A stretch of 64,000 bases of DNA, from the NCBI GenBank assembly GCA_014925825.1, contig JACGCK010000193.1, positions 1-64,000 on the forward strand, given 5' to 3'. The notes under the pieces are model-generated. The model saw only the letters and a program-made list of their open reading frames with translations. It did not search any database and was not told where the DNA came from. Shown here piece after piece: positions 19,563 to 31,185 of this stretch (positions are counted from its first letter, which is position 1; every line of letters begins with the position of its first letter). The position numbers and the translations under genes are program-made. The stretch is from Pholiota molesta (lineage: Eukaryota; Basidiomycota; Agaricomycetes; Agaricales; Strophariaceae).

Positions 19563-22039
19563 ATGCCATCTCCCCTGAATCTTGCTGCTGCCTCCCGCCC
19601 TGTAGCTGGCCTTCCACAATATACGGCATCCTCCCCACCACCATGCTATCCATCTCCTAAATACTCTGATCCACCATGTCCAGTCAAGAAATCGACCCAA
19701 AAACCGCCATCACGCCCGAAGCCGACTCAAATTATTGCTTCAGACCCCGTACATGACCTCTTCAGTCCTCGCACCTGGGCCAAGGATGGCTTCCAGCTCT
19801 ACCCTGATGAAGTGGATGCTACCGTGGCCGAGTTTCGGAACTCAGTCGTCTGCTGCAAGACCTTTGACACGGACCGCTTCACTGAGTCTGGCCCATCCGA
19901 AGCACGAATCAATGATTTCTTGAAGGAGACCAAACTCTACGATTCCGAAACAGGACGATGGCGAGATATACCCGAGGTCTGCACGAAAGTGGGCAAGCTT
20001 TTTCGCCCTATGCGCGTCTTGGTCGACGCGATCACGGAGCATTTTGGCTACGTTACCACCCGCCCCGTCGTGGACTCTTTCCGCATCCCTGAAAATCGTC
20101 TCGAATTCGACCAACCGCACCGAAAATCTAACTGCGTATACAGGCCAACACCATTGAAGAAGGTACCACATATGATGGCGCTCGGGGTCTCGGGCTCAAA
20201 TTTTGGCCCTCTTCCGTCGGTTTTCGAATCAGGGCCTTCGTACGCAGCATGCATCTCCCCGGTCGAGCTGCAAACAGAAGATCAACGTGATTCTACGAGT
20301 GACCTGATCCAATTGGCACTCTATGCTCGGTGCGCTTGGCCCACACTCTGACTCTCCTTAACCCCGCTGACATATCGCCCCAGCCAATGCTTCATGCGCC
20401 AGCACAACCGCCACTTCATCTATGCGCTGCTGATCACAGAGCGCACCGCGACGCTCTACATGTTCGACCGCAGCGGCGTCTGCCACTCGCACCCCGTCGA
20501 CATCCACACGCGCGCCGCCGCCTTCGTGCGCCTGCTCCTCGGCGTGTGGGCGCCCGACGACGTCGCCGTCGGGTTCGACACGTCCATCGCCTGGGCGCAA
20601 GACGCGCACCGCGGCGGCAGCGGTGCGTGGCGGCGGCACATCACCACCCGCGACGAGTTCGACCTCCCGCAGCGCTACCTGCTCAGGGAGCCGGCGACCC
20701 CGGTCCACACGCGCTGGTTCCTCGAGGGCCGCGGGACGGTGTGCTGGGCGGCGACGGACGGCGATGGGGAGCGCGTGCTGGTCAAGGACCTGTGGCGCGA
20801 GGCGGGCAGGATGCCAGAGCGCGAGTTCCTGAAGATGGCGCGCGAGATGCCCGGTGTCGGCCAGGCGGTCGGTGGGGAGGCGGGGGTGTGGGTGTCAAGG
20901 CTGCGGGGGATGGCGCCGCGGCCGGGGTTTGTGGACCGCCAGTTCTCGCGGCTGGTGCTGAAGGATTATGGCGCGTGTCATATCGGCAGGTTCGTGGGCC
21001 ATAGAGATCTTTTGTGTGGGTTCCGGGATGCTATTGCTGGTGAGCTGGTCTCTGTTCTCTCTGTTTGGTTTTGGTTTCTGATGTTCTGTGAGCAGGTCAT
21101 CAAAGGCTGTGGAATGCCGGTATCCTCCACGGCGATGTCAATATGGAGAATATCCTCTTGACATCGCAGCACGCTCCTGCTGAATGGCGGAGCGTCCTCA
21201 TGGATCTCGACTTGGCGATGTGGGTCAAGAGCCGCCCCGACCATCCCGCCCCGCAGTTCCACAACCAGGTCCGTACCCCACATTTCTTCTGCCCTATTTC
21301 TCCGTCGCTCACATCGCATTGCACAGGGCACGCGCACGTACATGTCGCTGAACGTCCTCGAGTCGCACCACACCCCCACGCGCCGGGCTTCGCGCGGGAC
21401 CACCTCGACGACCTCGAGTCCTTCTACTACCTCCTCCGCCACATCTGCGCCTCCTTCACCGGGCCCGGCGCGCAGCGCCGCCTCCCGGAGAAGCCGGACT
21501 TCGTCAAGGCATGGGAGCAGCCCGACGCCGGCGCGGCCGCGCTCGCGAAGATGGGCTCGCTGCTGTGCGCGGACGCCGGCTCGGAGCCGACGGCGTACTT
21601 CGGCGGCCCCGACGGCATATTCGGGGACCTGCTGGAGAAGCTGCGCGCGTTCGTGGCGCGCGCGGCGGGGCGCAAGCGGACGCGGGCGCGGGCGCCGGGG
21701 TGGGCCGCGCTGCGGGGGGCGGCGGAGCGGGATTATGGGGTGGTGTTGAGGCTCGTGGACGATGCGCTGTGTGAGCTAAGGATGGGAAGGTGGATGGTGG
21801 TGGAGGATCCGGTGGTGGAGGAGGCGTGGAAGAAGCGGGTAAGGGAGGTGGCGGAGGGGCTGCCGCTGCCTGCGGGGCTGGGCGCTGGGGCTCCACCGGG
21901 GGAGGCATCGGGGTGTGGGTGTGGGAGGAAGAGGAGGAGAGAGGAGGAGGAGGAGGAGGAGGGTGGGAAGGAGGAGAGTGCGCCTCAGCCTAAAAGGCTG
22001 AAGGTATATCATCCGGTGGCGTTGGGGATGTTGTTTTAG
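19563..22039 (+). CDS. FunK1-family protein kinase-like protein with an apparent frameshift
   Basis: Exons 19563-20329, 20384-21039, 21096-21268, 21327-22039 (about 768 aa if the shift is ignored). The kinase core has VLVKD (candidate ATP-site Lys), GILHGDVNMENIL (catalytic loop, Asp present) and DLDLA in the place of DFG. These features mark FunK1 kinases, a family greatly expanded in mushrooms. Exon 4 begins in the frame set by the splice (GTRTYMSLNVLES), but the conserved DHLDDLESFYYLL block is in the -1 frame. A missing base in the C5 run at 21373-21377 would reconcile them. The tail is basic and Glu-rich with PKRLKV-type nuclear signals. Either a young pseudogene or a sequence error. Confidence 0.8.
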
Positions 22040-22561
22040 ATTTCTTTGTACTATTTTTCATGATCTGTTTTTCCTTTGGATTATTTAGTGTATATTACTG
22101 TAGGAATTAGCTGTATAGTAGCCTGTAGACAGAAAGAGTGTTAGATGTCACCGCTCTGGAAATTGTTGTATTCGATAAACTTTGTTGTAACCTTTCATGA
22201 TCCAGGAATCTGTGAATCCTTTAGTCTTCTGTTCTGAAGGCACCCGGAATCGGAGTCCTGTCGGAGTCTGGACCGTGCCAAGCCCTGGAGTGCCAGGAGT
22301 TTCCGATTGCCTCTAGTGACTCTGATGACTCCCGTGCTACAGAGGGCTACATAGCGCTAGCCGTGCTATGGGAGGCTCTGGGAGGAACCTCTCTCCACAG
22401 TCCCCTAGAGCAATGCCGTCCTATATAACCCGCGTTGATTTTTGCTCTGCCTATCGCTCCGCTTTCTACTACTTCCAACTTGCATCTTGCAAGTGAACAC
22501 TGCGCAGTGCTCCTTTCGACTTACAGTACTACACAGCTCAGCTCCTGGTCTTTGACGAGAA
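22040..22561. other. Gene-free stretch
   Basis: Holds a TATATA element at 22422-22427, about 135 bp before the next start codon. Nothing else recognised. Confidence 0.5.
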
Positions 22562-23967
22562 ATGCCGGCCCTCCGTAGGCTCGTGTCCTCCCGCCAGATC
22601 GTTCCGTTTGATCCCTTGGAAAACGAAAGAGGCAGATCGGTGCGTTTCTGACCTCTTGGTTTCCTGCTGCCCTCTCGCTCTTTGCCAATTTGCACTTATT
22701 CAAACATCGTTGATAGATCTCTGAGCTCGTTGGCGCGGCCGATGCTGAACGGCCAGGACTGCGGCGCGCCCTATTCCCGCATGAAAACCAAAGGCTCGTC
22801 AACGTCGCTTGTGAGCTGCTTCGGGAGCGCCTTACGAAGGTATGCCGGTTGTTTTCTCGCGTTAAGTGTCGTGCTGATGTTGTGTCTTGTGGAGGTTGAT
22901 CCATGGCTAGACATTAAGAGGCACCAACCGGCAGCGGGCAACGACGAAGACTCCGGGCTTGCCATGCAGTTGTGGTACAATGCTTGCGAGAAAATTGGTG
23001 TCGAGAAGCGTGATCCTGGAGATGAGGACATAGAACAGGCGAGTACTCATATGTATGCTACTGTTTTATGCCTAGCCCTCGTACTGATATTATGGACCAC
23101 CAAGATCTTGAATCGAACTCCTCGTCGTTTCCGTGACCAGGTTTGCGAACGGGCTAACTCTCTTGTGCTATGTTCCTACGACTTTGTGGACACTTATACG
23201 CTTGGAAAAACGCGTTCGAGTGCAGATATGGCGAAAATACTGGTTGAAAACCGTGCAAAATATGCTGTGCTGAAGGATAAATTTCACTACCAGGTACGAT
23301 TCCAAGCACTGTTGCCAATATTTGGCTACTTGCATTTTGAGCTAATTCAAAATGTGGTCTTGCTTGCTAGGATCCAAATAATACAGCCATCCCCAATACC
23401 ATGTACCAACATCAAATAATTCAAGATATTCTCATCGATATGTGGTTTGGCGAAGGGGCGTACGCGCGAAGTCAATACTTTTCAGGTGTCGCTGAGCTTC
23501 CGTTAGTCACTATGGCGTTCATCCTCACGGCGGTAAGTGCACTAATTTTTTACTGGCTATCGTTTCTTTAATACTTATACTTACTTATGTGGTGCGACTA
23601 GATTGAGAATGGGATTGATGCATGGAGCTCGGGTCGTTTCAAACGGGTCGCATTCTCACACAGGAAGTACCAACGCCGGTACCAAAAGCACCTTGATAAC
23701 TTGAAAAGGTGGAAGGATTCCTACGCGAAGGAGCCGTATGATTTTGCTACTCGAGTGCTGTGTTCTCTACTCGAAAACGCCCGGTACGTTTACTTGTTAC
23801 TTGTTGTGGCTGCTACTTAATCCATTACTAAATGCCACTGTAACTTTAGGGCCTCTATGCCAGAGGAATTGTCAATGGAGAAGCGTGACGAGGCGGAAGA
23901 CTCGGAAAGTGAGAGTGAAGAAGCAATGTTGGCGATGTTTGCTATGAACCAAGGTCGTAATGCATAG
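22562..23967 (+). CDS. DUF6532-type protein of unknown function
   Basis: Exons 22562-22639, 22717-22839, 22895-23038, 23105-23293, 23371-23532, 23602-23783, 23850-23967 (331 aa). The middle part (ILNRTPRRFRDQV, then ELPLVTMAFILTAIENGIDAWSSG, then RKYQRRYQKHLDNL) matches the layout of DUF6532, a domain common in agaricomycetes with no known activity. The C-terminus is short and acidic. Intron 3 (23039-23104) is a GC-AG intron of 66 bp; retained, it would add 22 frame-neutral, hydrophobic residues, so translation across it is the alternative model. The N-terminal start is the first ATG downstream of the TATA element. Confidence 0.75.
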
Positions 23968-24654
23968 AATTACATTCTTCATTAGTAGATACCCGTTTAT
24001 GAGGCAACAAAAATTGAACTATTCCACAATACCATTTTCGAATAAGGGCAAGACGCGAGGCGACGCGTCGTTTAACGCGAAACATCACGTGTCACGTGCG
24101 TCACGTATCCATGCAGCAAGCCGAGGTTGACCCGGCGACATCGTTGCATCGGAGCCTGATCGGAGCGCCGCTAGCCCACTGGCAGCACCTTCAAGTTTAA
24201 CCACTTTCATCTCCAAGTTCATACTCGTTCAGGCACAATATACGATGCCCTGGAATGCCTCCTAGTTTAGAACATTTTCACCAAGGACGTCGCCCTTTCG
24301 AAATGGCAATACCCTGTACCTTGTTCTCAAAATACAAGGGCTCTCGGGTAAGTAGGCAGCTCAAAAAGTAAAAGAAATACGCTTGCTTACTTGCCTCCGC
24401 CCAAAGATCATCTCGGTTGCTGTGTGCAATTAACATCCTGATGCTTCTCCAAGGCTTCCTTTCCCGACACAAAGACAAGGCCCGAAGCGTCTAGATGCGC
24501 GTTTTAAATACGAGTTGTAATGAGGGTGGGATTGGTTAACCTTGCTGCTCTCCTCCCTCCTTCTGCGCCATTGAGACTCTCAGTGCAGGCCACTGCTGCC
24601 CTTCCTTCTTCTATTTCTACGACCTTCTGTCATCTTCGTATTCACGACTCAACG
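23968..24654. other. Gene-free stretch before the F-box gene
   Basis: Contains a CACGTG cluster (separate entry) and a TATA-like TTTAAATA at 24503-24510. An in-frame ATG at 24520 is too close to that element, so the start at 24655 is preferred. Confidence 0.5.
24086..24107. promoter_or_regulatory. Clustered CACGTG sites
   Basis: Two CACGTG palindromes (24086-24091 and 24093-24098) followed by CACGTA (24102-24107). CACGTG is the classic bHLH binding site in fungi. Spacing is tight and the cluster lies between a DUF6532 gene end and an F-box gene start. Confidence 0.45.
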
Positions 24655-26716
24655 ATGAGGTGGGCCCAAGAAGCTGCCGGTGTCATCTTTACGACCTTCC
24701 GCTTGCTATTCGACCGCGAAGACACATGCTATCTATCCCGCCTCCCTGCCGACGTGCTCATTGACAACATCTTTCCCCTCCTGCTCGTCGAAGACATCAT
24801 TCGCCTCCGCCAGGTACACACCTACCCTTTCCTCCCTGGCACCCTTCACTAACAAACACGCCCATTCCACAGACAAACAAAGCATTCTACCTGCTCACAC
24901 ACGAGGCTGCGATATGGCGGCGCTTTCTGCGGCGCATGCACGGCATCCCGCTCGCGCAGATGCGCCCGACCTTCGACGTCACCGCGCCCACCGCCGACCA
25001 CGAGATCGAGCCGCTCGTCACCGGCGCGTGCGCCATGGAGCGCGCCTGGCGCCTGGGCTTCCCCCACATCCGCTCCCAGCGCATCCTCACCGGGCAGCGG
25101 CTGAAGGTCGTCGATCTGAAGATGGTGCCCGGCGGCAAGTTTCTGGTGGCGTCGGTCAGGGATCGGGTGCACGCGCGCTTCTTTATTGAGGTGTATGCGC
25201 TGGATGTGATGCATGGGTGCCGGCTGTTGGCGCGCCTGCCTACGTTTTATAAGGTGTATGATTTGCAGGCCAAGTACATGGCACACAAGGGCCGAGCGGG
25301 TATTATGATCTCGTATACGCGGCGACGGTTCAAGAACGGAGCGATGCCTGAGTAAGTCCAAGGCCCGTATTGTCTTCATTCGTCTTAATATTGACTCTTT
25401 TTCGTTATTCAAGTTCAAATGTGAACCTCGCGGAGCTCAGCCATAAACACCCGGTAGATACCGTGTTCCCGCTCGAATACGACGCGTGCGTCGTGCACAT
25501 GCAACTGGACGCCGTCGAGCGCCTCATCAAGCCCACCATACAACCGCTCAGCACATTAGAGTACACCGAGGCTGTGCGCCAGGGCGTGGCGCCCTTCCGC
25601 GACGTCCTGCGTGTCAAAACAGACCGGGAAGTGCACGCGCCGGCGCTGTTTGAGACGACGACCGGCCATATGTGCTTGGGCTTCATTGAAGACCCGGGAA
25701 GGATCCGCCTCGTAATGTTGGCCAATGGCTTCGAGGCGACGCTCGAGTTCACGGACTACCCCGGACATGATCTGTGTGTAAGTATTTTCTTCATTGAGTA
25801 CCAATAATACGTAGCTCATCGATATTTCCAGCCCCACAAGGTGCGCGCGTTTAGGTACCTACCCTGCCAGAATGGGCTCCTCGTCGTCCGTACCGTTGCC
25901 GAGGCGCCAGGCCCCGATGCGCCGACCTACATCGCGTTTGAGTTCTACGACTTCCCCGAGCAGACAGGCGCGCACGTCCTCACCGCGGTCAGCGGGTGGA
26001 AGTGCGCCGACGTCTGGCATCTCGACGGCGAGTTCACGATCAGCGACCCCGAGATGCCCGGCAAGAAAACGCGCGCGGACCACCCCGACCTGCTCCCCAA
26101 AGAGATCTGCCCGCCGACGCTGTGGGTCTTCGCGCCGTCCTCCGCGCCCAAGGGCCTCGCGTACTGGTGGTTCCGGCCGGAGCCGCGGCCCAAGGCGCGC
26201 GACTCGGACGCGACGGAGTACCACTACACGGAGGTGCACGACAGCGCGCACTTCCACCGCAACCGCAACTTCCACGAGCGCGCGCTGCCCGGCGCGGAGC
26301 GCACGCTGCTCGTCGAGCTCGACGCGGCGGGGCGCACGGAGGCGCTGCCGCTGAACCGGCTGCGGCGCTTCCACTGGCCCGCGGAGCGCTTCGGGACGCG
26401 CTACCCGCACCCGCTGCTCGGCGTGTGCGCGCCGGTGACCGCGCCGGTGGAGGAGGACTGCGTGCTCGCGTTCACGAATATCGGGGCGTCGGAGAACCTC
26501 GGGCAGGAGGTGAGCGCCGCGGGCGGGCTGACGGCGCTCGCGTGGGACGAGGGCAGCGGGCGGATATGCCTCGCGGCGGATGGGGCGGACCATATTCGCG
26601 TGTGCGATTTGGCGCCGGTGGTGGAGCCCCATATGCGGCTGGCGTTCAAGTGGCGAGAGAACCTGCTGGTTCCGCCGACTGACGTGTTTGAGTTTGATGC
26701 TCATTACTATTACTAA
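24655..26716 (+). CDS. F-box protein
   Basis: Exons 24655-24813, 24873-25351, 25414-25777, 25832-26716 (628 aa). An N-terminal F-box spans residues 27-70 (LSRLPADVLIDNIFPLL, then LRQTNKAFYLLTHEAAIWRRFL joined over intron 1). F-boxes bind Skp1 within SCF ubiquitin ligases. The remaining 550 residues contain repeated beta-type segments, and a late stretch (GGLTALAWDEGSGRICLAADG) resembles one WD-like blade, so a substrate-binding propeller is possible but unproven. Exon 4 is extremely GC-rich at third codon positions. Confidence 0.86.
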
Positions 26717-27234
26717 CGATTTGAAACCTTGCTTTGAGATTGCTTTGACTTTGCTTTGATTTTGCTTTGGACTTTTCCTGTTATACAATATGTATCCATA
26801 ATTTGTAGCCTAGTTGTAGCACCTATTCATTCCTTTTCCATTCGCTGTTGAATAATATAGGGTGAAAACGAGGGACTTGCTTTCATGCATGTGGAGGTAT
26901 GTGAGTAGTGGGTATGTGGGGGTATGGATGGCAGACTAGCAAATAAAAATCAACAACGCTCCGTAGAAGAGATAAGACAACATAATTATGTCCTCGTCTC
27001 GTCGTGGAGACGAGGACGCGTGGATTCAAAGTACAACAGAAGTTCCGATATACAAGGCGTGGTCTATCCTCTGAAAATAACGATAGTAGTTAGGCGCTGA
27101 GGGGTGGCTGGGTGGGCACGATATATCTGCTGGTGCCACGCAGTCTGCAGTCCGTCCTTCTCCTTCTCCTCTTCTCCTCCTTCTTTCTCTCTTCCTCTCT
27201 CTCTCGAGCTGATACTCCAGAGTCGCATAATAAA
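26717..27234. other. Convergent 3' stretch with pyrimidine tract
   Basis: Lies between the F-box stop and the CreB-type stop. It contains AT-rich 3' UTR-like sequence and a CT-rich tract (about 27155-27207). No gene recognised. Confidence 0.5.
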
Positions 27235-30200
27235 TCAGCCTTGCCGCGCCACTTTCTCCCGCTCCTTCTCCTTCTCCCGCCGACCAAAGCCCAGCCCTAG
27301 CATCGGCGCCGTAATGCTCAGCTTTCGCGTCGCACGTTTAAGATTCGAGCTCGCCGAACTTCCCGTGCTAGTATTCGCACCCACAGACGTCGCCAGCGAA
27401 GCAGGCTGCGGGCTCCGCACGGAGGCCGAGGTATAGGAAGACGGCGGTGACCCGTACGGCGGCAGCGCAGGCACACTCGACGACAACGCGCCGCCATCAG
27501 CGTCGGTAGACGATGACCTCATAGGCAACTCCGGATCGCTGAACACGCCCCCGCTGCTGATATTCACCCTGTGCGCAGTGTGCGGGCGCGCAGGCGACTT
27601 CGGCGGCCGCAAAGGAGAGAGCGGCGGGCTCGACGCCGACGACAGCGCGTGCAGATCCAGGCTGCGCTTCCGGTCGACCGACGTGCGCGCGCCGCGCGCC
27701 GCCGGCGGTGGGAACGCAGACGACTTGCGCGGCGGGGGGTGCGCCACGGGCGGACTGGTGCTCGTCGATGCGGTCGATGCGCCAAGCATCGACGTCCGCC
27801 GGCCGGATTCGCCGGTCGCCGGGCGACTCGAGGAGGTGGTCTGCAGCAGGGACGCTGATCCGGGCGACGACGACGTCGACCCGATCGAGAACGCGTCCTC
27901 GTGCCCGTTCGGCCGTGGGTCCTGGCCCGCCTTCCCTGCTGGCGATTTGTGCTTCGACGCGTCTGGGTAGAGGGCGAAGATATCCGCGGTCGCGGAGGCG
28001 GAGCCGTTCACTGACGGCCGTCGTACCGGGCGCAGGGGCGCTTGCACGCTGCTTTGCGACGGCTTGAACCAGCCTGACGACGGCGTTCCCTCCGCTCGTA
28101 ACGGGGACGCGGGTATGTCTCTCGTAGGCGACACGTCCGTCCTCGACTTCTCGGTCAACCGTATGCTCTTGCGCTTCCCAAACCAGCCTCCTAGCGATTT
28201 TGACTTGACCTCCTTCTCTTCCTTCTCCTTCCCTTTTTCCTCCTTCTCCAGTTCGGGTGCATGAGCAATCGCTATTTGAGGCGTCAATGCGGGTGACTGG
28301 ATGCTTGGGGGTAGAGGCGGCATGGGAGGCGGATCTTCTTTGGCTGTTGCGTCCATAGCGCTAACGAATGAGGGTACTGATGCGGATGTCCGGGGCGATT
28401 TATCCACCTGTTTGCGCGTGTCAGTCCCATTCATAACCGGACTTTTGGGAATAGGGATAGCACCCCGCACAATGGACGTTGATGGCTGTCGGCGGAGGGT
28501 ATTGAGCATTTTGCTGCCGAAGCCCGCTGTTGGTGTGGTTCCGGCTGAGATAGTGTTGAGCTGGGCATACTGGGTGGTTGGTATTATTACAGGGGGTAGT
28601 GCTGGTTTTTCTGGCTGCTCTTCTGAAGTGGGCGTCATGGGTGTTGGGGATAAAGGAGGGGGTAGATGATTATTCTCCGAATCCGCATCAGAGACTGTGA
28701 CCGTATGGAGACCAGGAGGTAAGATAGGTGTTTGATGATTTTGACCAGCAGAGGATGTATGGGATGATGGTGTAGGATTGGTGGTTCCATCCAAAGGTAG
28801 TTGAGGTTCTGGGGTTCGAAGACCGAGCGCTGCAGGGTCGATGTCCACAGCTTGATAGTACAATACATAAGCACAACCAGAATTAGAGTCACCAAAGTAT
28901 TTGGGTATGTCGCTTTCTTGTATCGGATATACGTTGTCGTCATCGAAAACAAGCCATGTTCCGACAGTTTTGATTATAGAGATATAATGACCATGATGAG
29001 GACCGCTATCAAAAATCAAAATTAGCCAGGGGCAATAAGATAAAGATAAGGGGCCGACGAACTTTCCAATATGGACTACAATGGCAAACAAGTTATACAG
29101 ACGATCCACATCGTCCATTTCGTCTACAGTATTAAATAGTCGAAGGTCGAAAGGAAAAGCCACGCGATACGTGAGTTTGATATATTTTTCTAAATCTTCC
29201 TGTAATTTGAAACGCTTCAGATGCAGCGCCAGAACATTAGGCAGTTTCTTGATTTTCATCCTATATATGAACTCGCGTTAATAATGCGGTTACAACGGAT
29301 TTCGGGCTGTAGGGACGCACCGTTTCTCCGCCTCTTGCAAGTCACAACATGAATCGCAAAAGAATTTATTCCTTTGACAAAGCATCTCGCTTGCGCTAAA
29401 TTGTCGGAGGCACGCTGTAACGCTGGAGTTTTGTTCAATATCAATAGAGAGGTCCAAGAAGGATTCATCTCGTGAGGAAACCTATGAAACCATGAGATTG
29501 TGGCTGGCGCCTAGAACGCAAGTAACGTACAGTTTCGCACGTCAGACAGCGCGTTTCGCTTGTCAATACACCCTCGAAAAGTTTGTGGACAAGGGTCGCA
29601 TCTTGCGGGTGAGTTCCGGAATTCGAGCTGTTGGCTGTGATCACCGTTGGCGGTGCCGAGCCCAAGGTAGCGACAGAATTCGACACTAGACGAATGTGAA
29701 GGGAGAACATAATATGTAACGAAGGGTACTCACAGTCATCTCCGTTAATACCGTTCTGAGCTTGTTTCCTCTCCTCTTGTATTTCCTCCACAATCTGGTT
29801 TAACAAGTAGTTCAGAAATTCGTGAGCATCCTGATGCATGGTTGAGCGGAAGATATCATTGAGTTCCTTCAGTTTATCTATAAATGCACGAGGCGCTACG
29901 GTTCCTTTATCACCCGGGTTGGTCGAGATGTTGAGAAATAAAGATTGCAAGGCGGAATATAGTGTCGGCGGTGATGAAGGAATGGGATGGGGAGCAACCA
30001 AGGTATTCGAGCTGGAGGATTCAGCGGGATTTCCAAATGTTGAGGGCCGTCGTTCTGCTTTTCGCCTAACCGGTACGATCGGTATTGGAGGCTTATTGAG
30101 CGCTGAAGAAGGTAACGGAGAGCCGGTTGGCGGAGATAGCGAGTCCAAGGCGTCTTGTAGGATAAGATCTCTGAACGGAGTGCAAAAATACAGAGCCTGG

Positions 30201-30485
30201 AGAACTGAGTTGGCATAACTAATACAAGCACCTCAACTGTTAGAAATGTTATAGCTCGCTGCTGCGCGGGGCTTACCAGGTGTTACCAAACTATTGACCG
30301 GAGGAAGCAGGTCATTAATCACACCTAGTATGACACAAGCCACGACGACGTACGTTCTCGAGCCCGAACTTCTTTGCATCCGCCGAGGATGGCAGGGGGA
30401 TTACTGCCGTCTGGGCTGCAGCTGCCTTGGCCGCACGCATAAGTTGCTGCTGTGCGCCGAATGTTATCCATTTTGACCTTGCCAT
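27235..30485 (-). CDS. creB: Ubiquitin-specific protease of the USP12/46-CreB group
   Basis: Minus-strand exons 30485-30354, 30290-30277, 30218-29734, 29685-29531, 29481-29321, 29260-29063, 29005-27235 (971 aa). The USP catalytic domain fills residues 40-410. The Cys box [16 protein letters not shown] has catalytic Cys49, encoded by a 14-nt microexon (30290-30277). [12 protein letters not shown], the zinc-binding CLTCET and CxxC pairs, and the His box GPHHGHY (His388) follow in order. The order and sequence match animal USP12/46 and Aspergillus CreB, a deubiquitinase that acts with WD40 CreC in carbon catabolite repression. The C-terminal 560 residues are a low-complexity Ser/Pro tail with a charged Lys/Glu run, longer than the animal proteins but common in fungi. 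Confidence 0.92.
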
Positions 30486-31185
30486 TGGGGTCGGCGGAGG
30501 TGTGGCTGAGCGCCAGGACCTGATCCGGGGCAGGGGAGATGGAAAAGAAAGATATGAGGGGAGAGTATAGAGAATGGGATCAAGTTGGATGGATTCAATC
30601 AATTTCCAATTCCTCAACACAGTTATGCTGATAACACGTGACCCACATACGCTCCTTGCTCAACGCGGGCGCCACCAACTCTCTTTGCCTCTTCATCCAA
30701 CCTCAATCATTTCTACTTAAAAACACTATCCCACTCAGCAGTAGATATATCTTTCAGACATGGATCAGAGCCACAAACTACGCAGCGACGTATTATCTCG
30801 TTTGCCCTGGGAACGTCCCAGGATCTGCCTAGATCCAATAGATCTTTCCTGGAGGAGATATAAGGGGCACGAGTGCCTGGCCATCTGCTCTTTCCCAAAT
30901 CCAGAGTAACTTTCAATCTCCTTTCTTGTCTGCTATCAATAACCGTGCGTCCCTTTCTATGTTCGGCCGGCCCGAACACCATCCGGTCATTGATGCCTTC
31001 CGATCACGCTCACCAAACGCTCACCGCCATTGAGATAATTAACACTTGAAACTCCTCACCTCCGAGCCCCATATTGATTTTCGGGCGCCATGGCTTGACA
31101 TTGATGGTCCATAATGCGCTGCTTCTCCAAAGATACCCAAATGTGCTTCCTCCAAGGCAATCATCATAGTTACACCCTATGACGT
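30486..31185. other. Promoter of the CreB-type gene and 3' flank of the MOSC gene
   Basis: About 700 bp with no recognised gene. Both neighbours are on the minus strand. Confidence 0.5.

Noticed and set aside
25859..26788. 309-codon minus-strand frame over the F-box gene
   Set aside because: Arg/Val/Pro-rich antisense shadow created by the very high GC3 of exon 4; it has no motif.
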